A stretch of DNA of 64,000 nt from CADEDH01 sp041394285 (GTDB lineage: Bacteria > Actinomycetota > Acidimicrobiia > Acidimicrobiales > SZUA-35), in contig JAWKIL010000026.1 in the NCBI GenBank assembly GCA_041394285.1, positions 1 through 64,000 of the forward strand. Reading direction: 5' to 3'. Made by a program: the position numbers and the translations under genes. Positions 23,903 to 32,758 of the stretch are shown one piece after another. The notes beneath the pieces are model-generated. The model saw nothing but the letters and a program-made list of their open reading frames with translations. It had not been told where the DNA came from and did not search any database. How positions within the stretch are numbered: the first letter of the stretch is position 1; each line of letters opens with the position of its first letter.

Positions 23903-25614
23903 TGGACGCCGGTGCGTTCCTCCAACTGGTGATCCTGGGTACGGCCCTGGCCGTCACCGTCCCCCTCCTCGGGCGGTGGCTGGCCGCGGTCTACGACACC
24001 GGCCGCCCCGCCCCGCTCGACCGCTTCTTCCTCCCTGCGGAGCACCGCATCTACCGCTGGTGCGGGATCGATCCCGACCGGGAGCAGCGCTGGGACGCCT
24101 ACGCCCGCTCGGTGCTGATGTTCGGCCTGGTGGGGATCGTCGGCCTCTACGCCCTGCTCCGCCTGCAGGGGCACCTGCCGCTCAACCCGACCGGCCGGGC
24201 CGGGGCCAGCCCGCTCGTGTCGTTCAACACCGCCGTCAGTTTCGTGACCAACACCAACTGGCAGGTCTACGGCGGCGAGTCGACGCTCAGCCATCTCAGC
24301 CAGATGGCGGGGCTCACCGTGCAGAACTTCGTGTCGGCCGCAGTGGGCATGGCGGTGGGCGCAGCCGTGATCCGGGGCTTCGCCCGCTCCGGGTCGGCCA
24401 CCATCGGCAACTTCTGGGTGGACACCGTGCGGTCCACCACCCGGGTGCTCTTGCCGCTGTCGATCGTGATGGCTCTGTTTCTCGTGTCGCAGGGGGTGAT
24501 CCAGAACCTGCACGGCCTCCAGGCCGTCACCGGCGTCGACGGCACGGCCCAGGTCGTGCCGGGCGGGCCGGTGGCGAGCCAGGTCGCGATCAAGCAGCTG
24601 GGCACGAACGGCGGCGGGTTCTTCAGCGCCAACGCCGCCCACCCGTTCGAGAACCCCGGGCCCCTGTCCAACCTCGTCCAGCTGTGGGCGATCCTCGCCC
24701 TGCCCCTCGCCTTCCCCCTGGCCTTCGGGCGGCTGGTGGGCGACCGGCGCCAGGGTCGGGTGCTGCTGGCGGTGATGGTGGGCCTGTGGCTGACCTCGGT
24801 GCTGGTGGCCACCTACGCCCAGACCGGCGGCAACCCGTCGGTGCCGGCGGGGGTGACCCAGGCCCCCACGGCCGAGCTGGCCGGCGGAGGCTGGATGGAG
24901 GGCACCGAGACCCGCTTCGGGGCCTCCGGGTGCGGACTGTGGGCCGCCACCACCACGGCCACCTCCAGCGGGTCGGTGAACTGCCAGCACGACTCGATGA
25001 CCGCCGTGGGCGGCGGGACGGCGATGGTCAACATCCTGCTCGGCGAGCTGAGCCCGGGCGGGGTGGGCGTCGGTTTCATGGGCCTGATGGTCTACGCCGT
25101 GCTGGCCGTGTTCGTGGCCGGCCTGATGGTGGGCCGCACCCCGGAGTACCTGGGCAAGAAGATCCAGGCGTCCGAGGTGAAGCTCGCCATGCTCTACCTC
25201 CTGGCCGCCCCGGCGGCCATCCTCGCCTTCGCCGCCGCCTCCGTTGTTGCCGGGCCCGGCCTCGCCGGGATCGCCAACCCCGGCCCCCACGGGCTGAGCG
25301 AGGTGCTCTACGCCTTCGGGTCGGGAGCCGGCAACAACGGCTCGGCCTTCGGCGGCCTGGCCGCCGGGAGCGACTGGTACGGCACCACGGTAGGGCTGGC
25401 GATGCTCATCGGACGGTTCCTGCTGATCGTGCCGGCCCTCGGCCTGGCCGGCTCCCTGGCGTCCAAGGGGGCAGTGCCGGCCACCGCCGGCACCTTCCCC
25501 ACCCACACCCCGCTGTTCGCCGGCCTGGTCGCCGGGGTGGTGGTGATCGTGGCCGGCCTCACGTTCTTCCCCGTTCTGGCCCTGGGCCCGATGCTGGAGG
25601 CGCTGCAGTCATGA
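23902..25614 (+). CDS. kdpA: potassium-transporting ATPase subunit KdpA
   Basis: A 570-residue K+-channel-like subunit of the high-affinity KdpFABC pump. Selectivity-filter-type segments are visible: SFVTNTNWQVYGGES (about 113-127), QLGTNGGGFFSANAAHPFENP (about 232-252), a third pore region near 370 and GNNGSAFGGL (about 475-484). Around ten membrane segments are predicted and the length is normal. It selects and binds K+ for import driven by KdpB. It is tightly overlapped by kdpF and kdpB. Confidence 0.97.
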   Translation: MDAGAFLQLVILGTALAVTVPLLGRWLAAVYDTGRPAPLDRFFLPAEHRIYRWCGIDPDREQRWDAYARSVLMFGLVGIVGLYALLRLQGHLPLNPTGRAGASPLVSFNTAVSFVTNTNWQVYGGESTLSHLSQMAGLTVQNFVSAAVGMAVGAAVIRGFARSGSATIGNFWVDTVRSTTRVLLPLSIVMALFLVSQGVIQNLHGLQAVTGVDGTAQVVPGGPVASQVAIKQLGTNGGGFFSANAAHPFENPGPLSNLVQLWAILALPLAFPLAFGRLVGDRRQGRVLLAVMVGLWLTSVLVATYAQTGGNPSVPAGVTQAPTAELAGGGWMEGTETRFGASGCGLWAATTTATSSGSVNCQHDSMTAVGGGTAMVNILLGELSPGGVGVGFMGLMVYAVLAVFVAGLMVGRTPEYLGKKIQASEVKLAMLYLLAAPAAILAFAAASVVAGPGLAGIANPGPHGLSEVLYAFGSGAGNNGSAFGGLAAGSDWYGTTVGLAMLIGRFLLIVPALGLAGSLASKGAVPATAGTFPTHTPLFAGLVAGVVVIVAGLTFFPVLALGPMLEALQS

Positions 25615-27638
25615 ACCGCTTGTTCGATCGGGCCGTCGCCGGCCCGGCGGCGCTCGAGGCCGCACGCAAGCTCGATCCCCGCACCATGGCCCGCAACCCG
25701 GTGATGTTCGTGGTGGAGGTGGGAGCGGTGGGCAGCAGCATCCTGTGGCTCCGGGATCTGACGTCGGCCCCGGCCCCGGAGAGCATCTTCGCCGGCTCGG
25801 TCGCCGTCTGGCTGTGGTTCACCGTGCTGTTCGCCAACTTCGCCGAGGCCATGGCCGAGGGACGGGGCAAGGCCCAGGCCGCCTCGCTGCGTAGGACCCG
25901 GACCGAGACGACCGCCCGGGTTCGCCGGCCAGGTGGCGCCATCGACGAGGTCACCTCCACCGCCCTGGCCGTGGGCGACGAGTGCGTGGTGGAGGCGGGC
26001 GACCTCATCCCGGGCGACGGCGACGTGGTGGAGGGCATAGCCAGCGTCGACGAGTCGGCCATCACCGGGGAGTCGGCCCCGGTGATCCGGGAGTCGGGCG
26101 GCGACCGCTCGGCCGTCACCGGCGGTACCCGGGTGTTGTCGGACCGGATCGTGGTGCGGATCACGGCCCGGGCCGGTGAGAGCTTCCTCGACCGGATGAT
26201 CGCCCTGGTGGAGGGGGCCGATCGGCAGAAGACGCCGAACGAGGTTGCGCTGTCGATCCTGCTGGCCGGCCTCACGATCGTGTTCCTCCTGGCCGTGGTG
26301 GCGCTGCAGCCGTTCGCCATCTACTCCGGCGACGCCCAGACGATCGTGGTGCTGACGGCCCTGCTGGTCTGCCTCATCCCCACCACCATCGGCGGGTTGC
26401 TGTCGGCGATCGGCATCGCCGGCATGGACCGCCTGGTGCAGCGCAACGTGCTGGCCACCAGCGGCCGGGCGGTGGAGGCGGCGGGCGACTGCTCCACCCT
26501 CCTGCTCGACAAGACCGGCACGATCACCTTCGGCAACCGGCGGGCCACCCGCCTGGTGCCGGCCCACGGGGTCGGCGAGGCCGACCTGGCCCGGGCGGCG
26601 TGGCTGGCCAGCCTGGCCGACGACACCCCCGAGGGCCGCTCGATCGTCGAGCTGGCGCAGGCCGACGGCGCCGACGGCGATCCGGGCCGGCGGGGTGGGA
26701 CGTTCGTGCCCTTCACCGCCGCCACCCGCATGAGCGGGGTCGACCTGCCCGACGGCCGCCAGATCCGCAAGGGGGTGGCCGACGCGGTGAAGGGCTGGGT
26801 GGCCGACGCCGGCGCAATCGTTCCCGACGAGGTGGTGACGGTGGTCGACCGGGTGGCCGACGCCGGCGGCACCCCGCTGGTGGTGGCCGACACCGACCGG
26901 GTGCTCGGCGTGATCCAGCTCGACGACGTGGTGAAGCCCGGCATGCGGGAACGGTTCGACCAGCTGCGGGCGCTCGGGATCCGCACCGTGATGGTGACCG
27001 GCGACAATCCCCGCACGGCCCGCGTCATCGGCGCCGAGGCGGGGGTCGACGACGTGCTGGCCGAGGCCACCCCTGAAGACAAGCTGGCCCTCATCCGCGC
27101 CGAGCAGGCCGGGGGGAACCTGGTGGCCATGACCGGCGACGGCACCAACGACGCCCCGGCGCTGTCCCAGGCCGACGTGGGGGTGGCGATGAACACCGGA
27201 ACCCAGGCGGCCAAGGAGGCGGCCAACATGATCGATCTCGACTCCGATCCCACCAAGCTCATCGAGATCGTGGCCATCGGCAAGCAGCTGCTGGTGACCC
27301 GGGGCGCGCTCACCACGTTCTCCATCGCCAACGACGTGGCCAAGTACTTCGCCATCATCCCGGCCATGTTCGTGGCCAGCCACCCTGAGCTCGATCGCCT
27401 GAACGTCATGCACCTGGCCTCGCCCCGTTCGGCCATCCTCTCGGCCGTGGTGTTCAACGCCCTGGTGATCGTGGCTCTCATCCCCCTGGCGCTGCGGGGG
27501 GTCCGGCTGCGGGCGGCCAGCGCGGCCGAGGTCCTGCGCCACAACCTCCTGGTGTATGGCGCCGGGGGCCTGGTGGCCCCGTTCGCCGGCATCAAGGCCA
27601 TCGACATCGTCGTCAACGCCCTGGGAGTGCTCCGATGA
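25611..27638 (+). CDS. kdpB: potassium-transporting P-type ATPase subunit KdpB
   Basis: A 675-residue P-type ATPase from ATG 25611, which overlaps the kdpA stop (ATGA). An upstream in-frame extension to 23832 is antecedent noise. Motifs: actuator VDESAITGESAPVIRESGGD (about 147-166), phosphorylation site LLLDKTGTITFGN (Asp near residue 300), KGVADAVKGW in the nucleotide domain, and MVTGDNPRTA and GDGTNDAPALSQADVGVAMN in the hinge. It hydrolyses ATP and drives K+ transfer from KdpA. Confidence 0.97.
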   Translation: MNRLFDRAVAGPAALEAARKLDPRTMARNPVMFVVEVGAVGSSILWLRDLTSAPAPESIFAGSVAVWLWFTVLFANFAEAMAEGRGKAQAASLRRTRTETTARVRRPGGAIDEVTSTALAVGDECVVEAGDLIPGDGDVVEGIASVDESAITGESAPVIRESGGDRSAVTGGTRVLSDRIVVRITARAGESFLDRMIALVEGADRQKTPNEVALSILLAGLTIVFLLAVVALQPFAIYSGDAQTIVVLTALLVCLIPTTIGGLLSAIGIAGMDRLVQRNVLATSGRAVEAAGDCSTLLLDKTGTITFGNRRATRLVPAHGVGEADLARAAWLASLADDTPEGRSIVELAQADGADGDPGRRGGTFVPFTAATRMSGVDLPDGRQIRKGVADAVKGWVADAGAIVPDEVVTVVDRVADAGGTPLVVADTDRVLGVIQLDDVVKPGMRERFDQLRALGIRTVMVTGDNPRTARVIGAEAGVDDVLAEATPEDKLALIRAEQAGGNLVAMTGDGTNDAPALSQADVGVAMNTGTQAAKEAANMIDLDSDPTKLIEIVAIGKQLLVTRGALTTFSIANDVAKYFAIIPAMFVASHPELDRLNVMHLASPRSAILSAVVFNALVIVALIPLALRGVRLRAASAAEVLRHNLLVYGAGGLVAPFAGIKAIDIVVNALGVLR

Positions 27639-28204
27639 TCCGCCAGCTCCGCCCTGCCCTGGTCGCGCTCGCCCTGTTCACCGTGGTGTCAGGCTTCGCC
27701 TACCCGCTCGCCGTCACGGCGCTGGCCCAGGCGGCCATGCCGGGGCGGGCCGACGGCTCGATCGTGACCATCCAGGGTCGTCCGGCTGGCTCGACGCTGT
27801 TGGCCCAGCCGTTCGGCGGCCCAACCTGGTTCCATCCCCGGCCGTCGGCTGCCAACTACGACGCCGCCGCGTCCGGTGGTTCCAACCTGGGCCCGACCAA
27901 CGTCGACCTGCTGGCCACGATCACCGAGCGGGCCGAGGCGTACCGTCTCGACAACGGCCTGGCCGATGGCACCGATGTGCCGATCGACGCCGTCACCGCA
28001 TCGGGCTCCGGCCTCGATCCCGACATCTCCCCGGAGAACGCCCGGCTCCAAGCCCCCCGCGTGGCGGCGGCTCGGGGACTTCCCCTCGACCGGGTGCTGG
28101 CCGCCGTCGACGCTGCCACCAGCAGCCGGACGGCCCATGTGCTGGGTCAGCCACGGGTCAACGTGGTCGAGCTGAACGCCGCGCTCGTACGGATCGGTGG
28201 CTGA
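27635..28204 (+). CDS. kdpC: potassium-transporting ATPase subunit KdpC
   Basis: A 189-residue accessory subunit. One N-terminal membrane helix (about 7-30, ALVALALFTVVSGFAYPLAV) precedes a periplasmic domain with GSTLLAQPFGGPTWFHPRPSA and the conserved SGSGLDPDISPENARLQAPR. KdpC stabilises the complex and may raise affinity for ATP or K+. The start overlaps the kdpB stop by 4 nt. The sensor kinase gene follows 3 nt after the stop. Confidence 0.95.
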   Translation: MIRQLRPALVALALFTVVSGFAYPLAVTALAQAAMPGRADGSIVTIQGRPAGSTLLAQPFGGPTWFHPRPSAANYDAAASGGSNLGPTNVDLLATITERAEAYRLDNGLADGTDVPIDAVTASGSGLDPDISPENARLQAPRVAAARGLPLDRVLAAVDAATSSRTAHVLGQPRVNVVELNAALVRIGG

Positions 28205-28207
28205 ACC

Positions 28208-30769
28208 GTGGGTCGGGGCCAGCTCCGTATCTACCTGGGGGCTGCGCCCGGCGTAGGCAAGACCTACGCCATGCTGGGCGAGGGCCGCAGCCGCCGGAGC
28301 CGGGGGACCGACGTGGTGGTGGCGTGGGTCGAGACCCATGGCCGGGCCGAGACGGCGGCCCAGATCGCGGACCTCGAGGTGTTGCCCGCCCTACGGGTGC
28401 GCCACCGAGGTGTGGAGATCGGTGAGATGGACCTCGACGCCGTGCTGGCCCGCCACCCGGAGGTCGCTCTGGTCGACGAGCTGGCCCACACCAACGCGCC
28501 GGGCAGCCGCAACGCCAAGCGGTGGCAGGATGTAGCCGAGCTGCTCGATGCCGGCATAGACGTGATCTCCACGGTCAACATCCAGCACCTGGAGTCGTTG
28601 AACGATGTGGTGGAGGCCATCACCGGGGTCCGCCAGCGCGAGACCGTACCCGACGAGGTGGTGCGGTCGGCCCATCAGGTGGAGCTGGTCGACCTCACGG
28701 CCGAGGCTCTGCGCCAGCGGATGGCCCACGGCAACGTCTACCGGGCCGACCGGGTCGATGCCGCCCTGGCCAACTACTTCCGGCCGGGCAACCTGTCGGC
28801 CCTGCGGGAGCTCGCCCTGCTGTGGGTGGCCGACCGGATCGACGAGACCCTGGCCGACTACCGGACCCACCACGAGATCGCCATCCCTTGGGAGACCAGG
28901 GAGCGGGTGCTGGTGGCGATCACCGGCCGCTACGACAACGCACACATCATCCGCCGTGCGGCTCGGATCGCCCGGAGGAGCCACGCCGAGCTGGTGGGGG
29001 TGCACGTGACCCCGGCCGACGGTCGGCCCGCCGGCGGGGAGGACCATCTGCCCGGGCATCGCCGCCTCCTGGCCGACGTGGGCGGGACCTACCACGAGCT
29101 GGTGGCGGCCGATCCGGCGGCGGCGCTGGCCGGGTTCGCCCGTTCGGCCGACGTCACCCAGCTGGTGGTCGGGGCGTCCCAGCGGAGCCGGTGGGAGGAG
29201 CTGATCCGAGGCTCGTTCGTGAACGACGTCATCCGCAGCTCGGGCGGGACCGACGTGCACGTGATCTCCCCCCGGGGCGCGAGGGCCGGGGCCCGCCTGG
29301 CCGGCCAGCGTCGCCGGCGGTGGCCCGCCGTGCTGCGTTCGTTGGTGCCGGCGCCGGTCCTTCCGGTCCGGCGGCGGGTGGCCGGCTGGCTGCTGGCAGC
29401 GGCGGGCACGCTGTGCCTGGCGGTGGTGCTCGCCCGGACCCGCTCGTCTGTCGACCAGGCCGGGCGCCTGCTGCTGTTCCAGCTGGTGGTGCTGGCGGCG
29501 GCTGCGGTGGGGGGCACGGGTCCGGCGGTCACCGCGTCGATCCTGGCCGCCGCTCTGCTCAACTGGTTCTTCACCCCACCCGTCCACACCTGGACGGTCG
29601 CCAGCCCCGCCGACCTCTTGGCCCTGGTGCTGTTCCTGTCGTTGGGCTTGGCCGTGGGGGTGCTGGTGAACTCGCTGGCCACCCGGTCGTCGGAGGCGGC
29701 CCGCGGCCGGGCCGAGGCTGAGGCGCTGGGCCGTGTGGCCTTGGACATCGCCACGCTCGGCGAACCGCTGCCGGTGATCCTGGGACGAATGGTCGACTGG
29801 CTCGGACTCGACGGGGCGGCGGTGACCCGGGACGGGGTGGTGGTGGCGTCGACCGGAGCCAGGACGGCGGCGGGGGCCGACGGCACCACGGCGGTGGCCA
29901 TGCCCGAAGGCGACCTGCTGGTGCGGGGGTCGTTGACGGCCGACCGGCGCCGCCTGCTCACGGTGTTCGCTTCCCACGTGAGTGCGGCGCTGGAGCAGCG
30001 TCGGTTGCGGGAGGCGGAGGCCGGGCGGGAGGTCGAGGACCGGGCCGACGCCCTCCGCGTCGCACTCCTGCGGGCCGTGTCGCACGACCTGCGGACTCCG
30101 CTGGCATCGATCAAGGCGGCGGCCACCAGCCTTCTCGACGACGACGTGGTGTTCACCCCGTCCGACCGGGCCGCTCTGCTCGAGGCGATCGACGCCGAGG
30201 TCGACCGGCTCGATCGGTTGGTGGCCAACCTGCTGGACGCCAGCCGCCTCGGGGCCTCGGCGGTGGCTGTCCACGCCGTGGCCGTCGACCTCGACGACCT
30301 GGTGCCGGCGTTGCTCCGTTCGGGCGGCTGGGGCGACGCCGGTTTCGTCCTCGACGTGGCGCCGGGCCTGCCGGCGGTGCTGGTAGATCCCGGCCTGCTG
30401 GAGCGGGTGCTGGCCAACCTGATCTCGAACGCTCTACGGGTGTGCCCGCCGCAGGACATCCGCGTGGCCGCCAGCGCCCTGGGCCCTCAGGTGGAGCTGC
30501 GCGTGGTCGACCACGGGCCCGGGGTGGAGCCGGTGCAGCACGAGTTGCTGTTCGAGCCGTTCCAGCGGTTGGGCGACGGGCCCGGGAGCGACGGCGTGGG
30601 CCTCGGCCTGTCGGTCGCTCGGGGCCTGGTCGAGGCCATGGGCGGCCACCTCACCCCGGAGACGACTCCCGGCGGTGGGCTGACGATGGTCGTCGCCCTA
30701 CCCGTGGCGCCGGGTGCAGGGATCACACCGGACGGCGAGCAGGGGGAGTGCGGCGGTCATGGGCGCTGA
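28208..30769 (+). CDS. kdpD: osmosensitive K+ channel sensor histidine kinase KdpD
   Basis: An 853-residue sensor kinase, GTG start 28208. The N-terminal KdpD domain has Walker-A-like GAAPGVGKTYAML (residues 11-23) and DELAHTNAPGSRNAKRWQD. A universal-stress-like domain (about 235-360), four clustered membrane helices (DUF4118, about 390-490) and a GAF-like region follow. The kinase core has AVSHDLRTPLASIKA with the phosphorylated His near residue 625, and N, G1 and G2 boxes (NLISNAL, VDHGPGV, GVGLGLSVARGL). It senses low K+ or turgor and phosphorylates KdpE. Lying downstream of kdpC, it is in the structural operon. Confidence 0.96.
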   Translation: MGRGQLRIYLGAAPGVGKTYAMLGEGRSRRSRGTDVVVAWVETHGRAETAAQIADLEVLPALRVRHRGVEIGEMDLDAVLARHPEVALVDELAHTNAPGSRNAKRWQDVAELLDAGIDVISTVNIQHLESLNDVVEAITGVRQRETVPDEVVRSAHQVELVDLTAEALRQRMAHGNVYRADRVDAALANYFRPGNLSALRELALLWVADRIDETLADYRTHHEIAIPWETRERVLVAITGRYDNAHIIRRAARIARRSHAELVGVHVTPADGRPAGGEDHLPGHRRLLADVGGTYHELVAADPAAALAGFARSADVTQLVVGASQRSRWEELIRGSFVNDVIRSSGGTDVHVISPRGARAGARLAGQRRRRWPAVLRSLVPAPVLPVRRRVAGWLLAAAGTLCLAVVLARTRSSVDQAGRLLLFQLVVLAAAAVGGTGPAVTASILAAALLNWFFTPPVHTWTVASPADLLALVLFLSLGLAVGVLVNSLATRSSEAARGRAEAEALGRVALDIATLGEPLPVILGRMVDWLGLDGAAVTRDGVVVASTGARTAAGADGTTAVAMPEGDLLVRGSLTADRRRLLTVFASHVSAALEQRRLREAEAGREVEDRADALRVALLRAVSHDLRTPLASIKAAATSLLDDDVVFTPSDRAALLEAIDAEVDRLDRLVANLLDASRLGASAVAVHAVAVDLDDLVPALLRSGGWGDAGFVLDVAPGLPAVLVDPGLLERVLANLISNALRVCPPQDIRVAASALGPQVELRVVDHGPGVEPVQHELLFEPFQRLGDGPGSDGVGLGLSVARGLVEAMGGHLTPETTPGGGLTMVVALPVAPGAGITPDGEQGECGGHGR

Positions 30770-31451
30770 GCTGCGGCTGCGGGTTCTCGTGGTGGACGAC
30801 GAGCCGCAGATCCGCAAGGCCCTGGAGATCAACCTGCGGGCCCGGGGCTACGGGGTGGAGCTGGCTGCCACCGGAGAGGAGAGCCTGCTTCTCGCGGCCG
30901 AGCGCCCCGTCGACCTGGCTCTGATCGACCTCGGACTGCCCGGGATCGACGGGATCGAGGTGGTGCGGGGAATCCGGGGCTGGAGCGACCTGCCGGTGAT
31001 CGTGCTGTCCGTGCGCGAGTCGGAGCAGGACAAGGTGGAGGCCCTCGATGCCGGGGCCGACGATTACGTGACCAAGCCGTTCGGGATGGCGGAGCTGCTG
31101 GCCCGGATGCGGGCCGTGACCCGCCGGAGCGCAGGGCGCGACGGCGAGGCCGCTGTGCTGGTGGCGGGAGAGTTGGTCATCGACCTGGCGGCCCGTACCG
31201 TCTCCGCCGCGGGCCAGCCGGTATCGCTGACGCCGATCGAGTGGCGGTTGCTCGAAGCCCTGGCCCGCCACCCGGGGAAGCTCGTCACCCAACGCCAGCT
31301 TCTCCAGCAGGTGTGGGGGCCGGCCTACGAGCGGGAGACGAACTACCTGCGGGTCCACTTCGCCAACATCCGCCGCAAGTTGGAGCCGGTGCCGGCGCAG
31401 CCCCGCCATGTGATCACTGAACCCGGGATCGGCTACCGCTTCCAACTGTGA
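30759..31451 (+). CDS. kdpE: two-component response regulator KdpE
   Basis: A 230-residue OmpR-type regulator, ATG start 30759, overlapping kdpD by 11 nt. The receiver domain (VLVVDDEPQIRKALEINL, phosphoacceptor Asp in ALIDLGLPGIDG, Lys in YVTKPFGMAEL) is followed by a winged-helix domain (LTPIEWRLLEALARHPGKLV, REQLL-like QRQLLQQVWG, NYLRVHFANIRRKLE). When phosphorylated it should activate the kdp operon upstream. A strong intrinsic terminator follows directly. Confidence 0.95.
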   Translation: MGAELRLRVLVVDDEPQIRKALEINLRARGYGVELAATGEESLLLAAERPVDLALIDLGLPGIDGIEVVRGIRGWSDLPVIVLSVRESEQDKVEALDAGADDYVTKPFGMAELLARMRAVTRRSAGRDGEAAVLVAGELVIDLAARTVSAAGQPVSLTPIEWRLLEALARHPGKLVTQRQLLQQVWGPAYERETNYLRVHFANIRRKLEPVPAQPRHVITEPGIGYRFQL

Positions 31452-31457
31452 CACGGC

Positions 31458-31489
31458 CAAAGGGCCCCGGCGATTGCCGGGGCCCTTTG
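31458..31489. terminator. intrinsic terminator after kdpE
   Basis: A perfect 14-bp stem (arm CAAAGGGCCCCGGC, complementary arm GCCGGGGCCCTTTG) with a GATT loop, ending in a short T run. It lies between kdpE and the convergent acidic protein gene and can act in both directions. Confidence 0.85.
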
Positions 31490-31549
31490 CAGGCTTGGGG
31501 GATGGGGTCCGTCAGCGTCGACGGGGCCGCCATCCCCGGGGGCTGCCGA

Positions 31550-32476
31550 TCAGCTGGGGTCGAGGATCCCGGCGTCCTGATCGATCGAGTGGTCGTCGAC
31601 GTCCACGTCGTAGCTGTCGTGGCCATGGTCGTCGTAGCCGTCGTGCTCGTGGTAGTCGCCACCCTTGTAGTCGTCGCCGCTTTCGAAGTCCGGCTCGTAC
31701 TCGTAGCCGTGGTCGTGGGTCTCGGCCACCTGGGTCTGGGTGTCGTTGTCCTCGTAGCTGTCGTTGAACGAGTGGTCGGCCGAAGCGTTGTAGCTCTCGC
31801 TGTAGTGCGAGTCCGAGGTGTCGTTGGCCGTGTTGTCGACCGAGCCGGAGCCGAAGGCCTGGGCCGAGTCGTTGACGGTGGCGTAGTCCTGCGACACCTG
31901 GCCCTGGCCGATCTGGCTGGCCTCACCGGAGCCGACGGTGTTGTTGTCACCGGAGGTGACGTTGTCGGCATCGGCGTTGCCGCCGGCCTGCTGGCCCGAG
32001 TTGTCGCCCTGGTTCTGCACGCCGGAGTCGCCCCCGACCTGCTGGCCGTCGCCGGTCTGGACCTGGTTGTGGCCCACCTCGTCGCCGGCGATGGCACCCG
32101 TGGCGGTGGCGTTGGCCACGTTCGAGGTGTTCTGCTGGATGACGTCGCCGTGCACCTCGCCGTCCACGTGGAGGCTCTGGTCGATCTCGTTGACGATCTG
32201 GTTGTTGTTGACCACCACGGTCAGACCCTCGACGGGCGATCCTTCACCCCAGCCGGGCTGCGCCTCGAGCTGGTCGATCACCTGGTCGGCCAGGGCCGGG
32301 TCGGCGCCCGACTCGATCAGAGCCTGCCGCACGGCGGCGGTGAACTCCTCGGGGCTGGCCCCGTCGGCGCTGTCGCCCAGGGCTTCCTCGACGGCCGCCG
32401 CATCGGTGTCGGGGCCCAGGTTGGCGAAGAAGTCCTTCAGTTCCTGTACCAGCTGATCGTACTCTCGCGGATCCAT
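31550..32476 (-). CDS. IniB-like N-terminal domain protein with long acidic disordered tail
   Basis: A 308-residue protein with no signal peptide or membrane segment. The first ~80 residues form a helical acidic domain (MDPREYDQLVQELKDFFANL...). A beta-type N/Q/G-rich region (about 85-215) follows, with NNNQIVNEIDQSLHVDG, VIQQNTSNVANATATG and repeated GDNNTVGSG-like turns. The tail (about 215-308) is extremely rich in Asp, Glu, His, Tyr and Gly. The N-terminal region and middle recall mycobacterial IniB-like or curlin-like proteins, but this is low confidence. The acidic His-rich end could bind divalent metals. A strong ribosome binding site GGAGGG lies 6 nt before the ATG. Confidence 0.65.
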   Translation of the reverse strand: MDPREYDQLVQELKDFFANLGPDTDAAAVEEALGDSADGASPEEFTAAVRQALIESGADPALADQVIDQLEAQPGWGEGSPVEGLTVVVNNNQIVNEIDQSLHVDGEVHGDVIQQNTSNVANATATGAIAGDEVGHNQVQTGDGQQVGGDSGVQNQGDNSGQQAGGNADADNVTSGDNNTVGSGEASQIGQGQVSQDYATVNDSAQAFGSGSVDNTANDTSDSHYSESYNASADHSFNDSYEDNDTQTQVAETHDHGYEYEPDFESGDDYKGGDYHEHDGYDDHGHDSYDVDVDDHSIDQDAGILDPS

Positions 32477-32758
32477 TGCATTCCCTCCGTTGGATGCTTG
32501 TTCGTTGTGTGGGGGTTCCTTGCTGAGATCAACCTACGTCGCCCCGGTCGAGCGGTGATCGGGGACACCCCCCTACCCCCACGGCCACCATAGGGGATCG
32601 CCTTGCGGGCCGGTCGGGAGTTTCCCCCGGTCGGCAGCGATCTGGGGGAATCGACTCCATCCAGGGGGCTCGATGGCCCCGGGCCGGCCGGTGTGACGGC
32701 CGGCTCACCGGCGATGACCTAGAGTCGTGTCGTCGGAGGCGAGCAGGAGGAGACGGCG
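32477..32758. other. divergent intergenic region, no gene seen
   Basis: About 280 nt between the acidic disordered protein gene (minus) and the serine hydrolase gene (plus). It is somewhat richer in T and short runs (CCCCCTACCCCC) than its neighbours. It must hold both promoters, but I cannot point to convincing boxes. No ORF or RNA motif was recognised. Confidence 0.4.
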
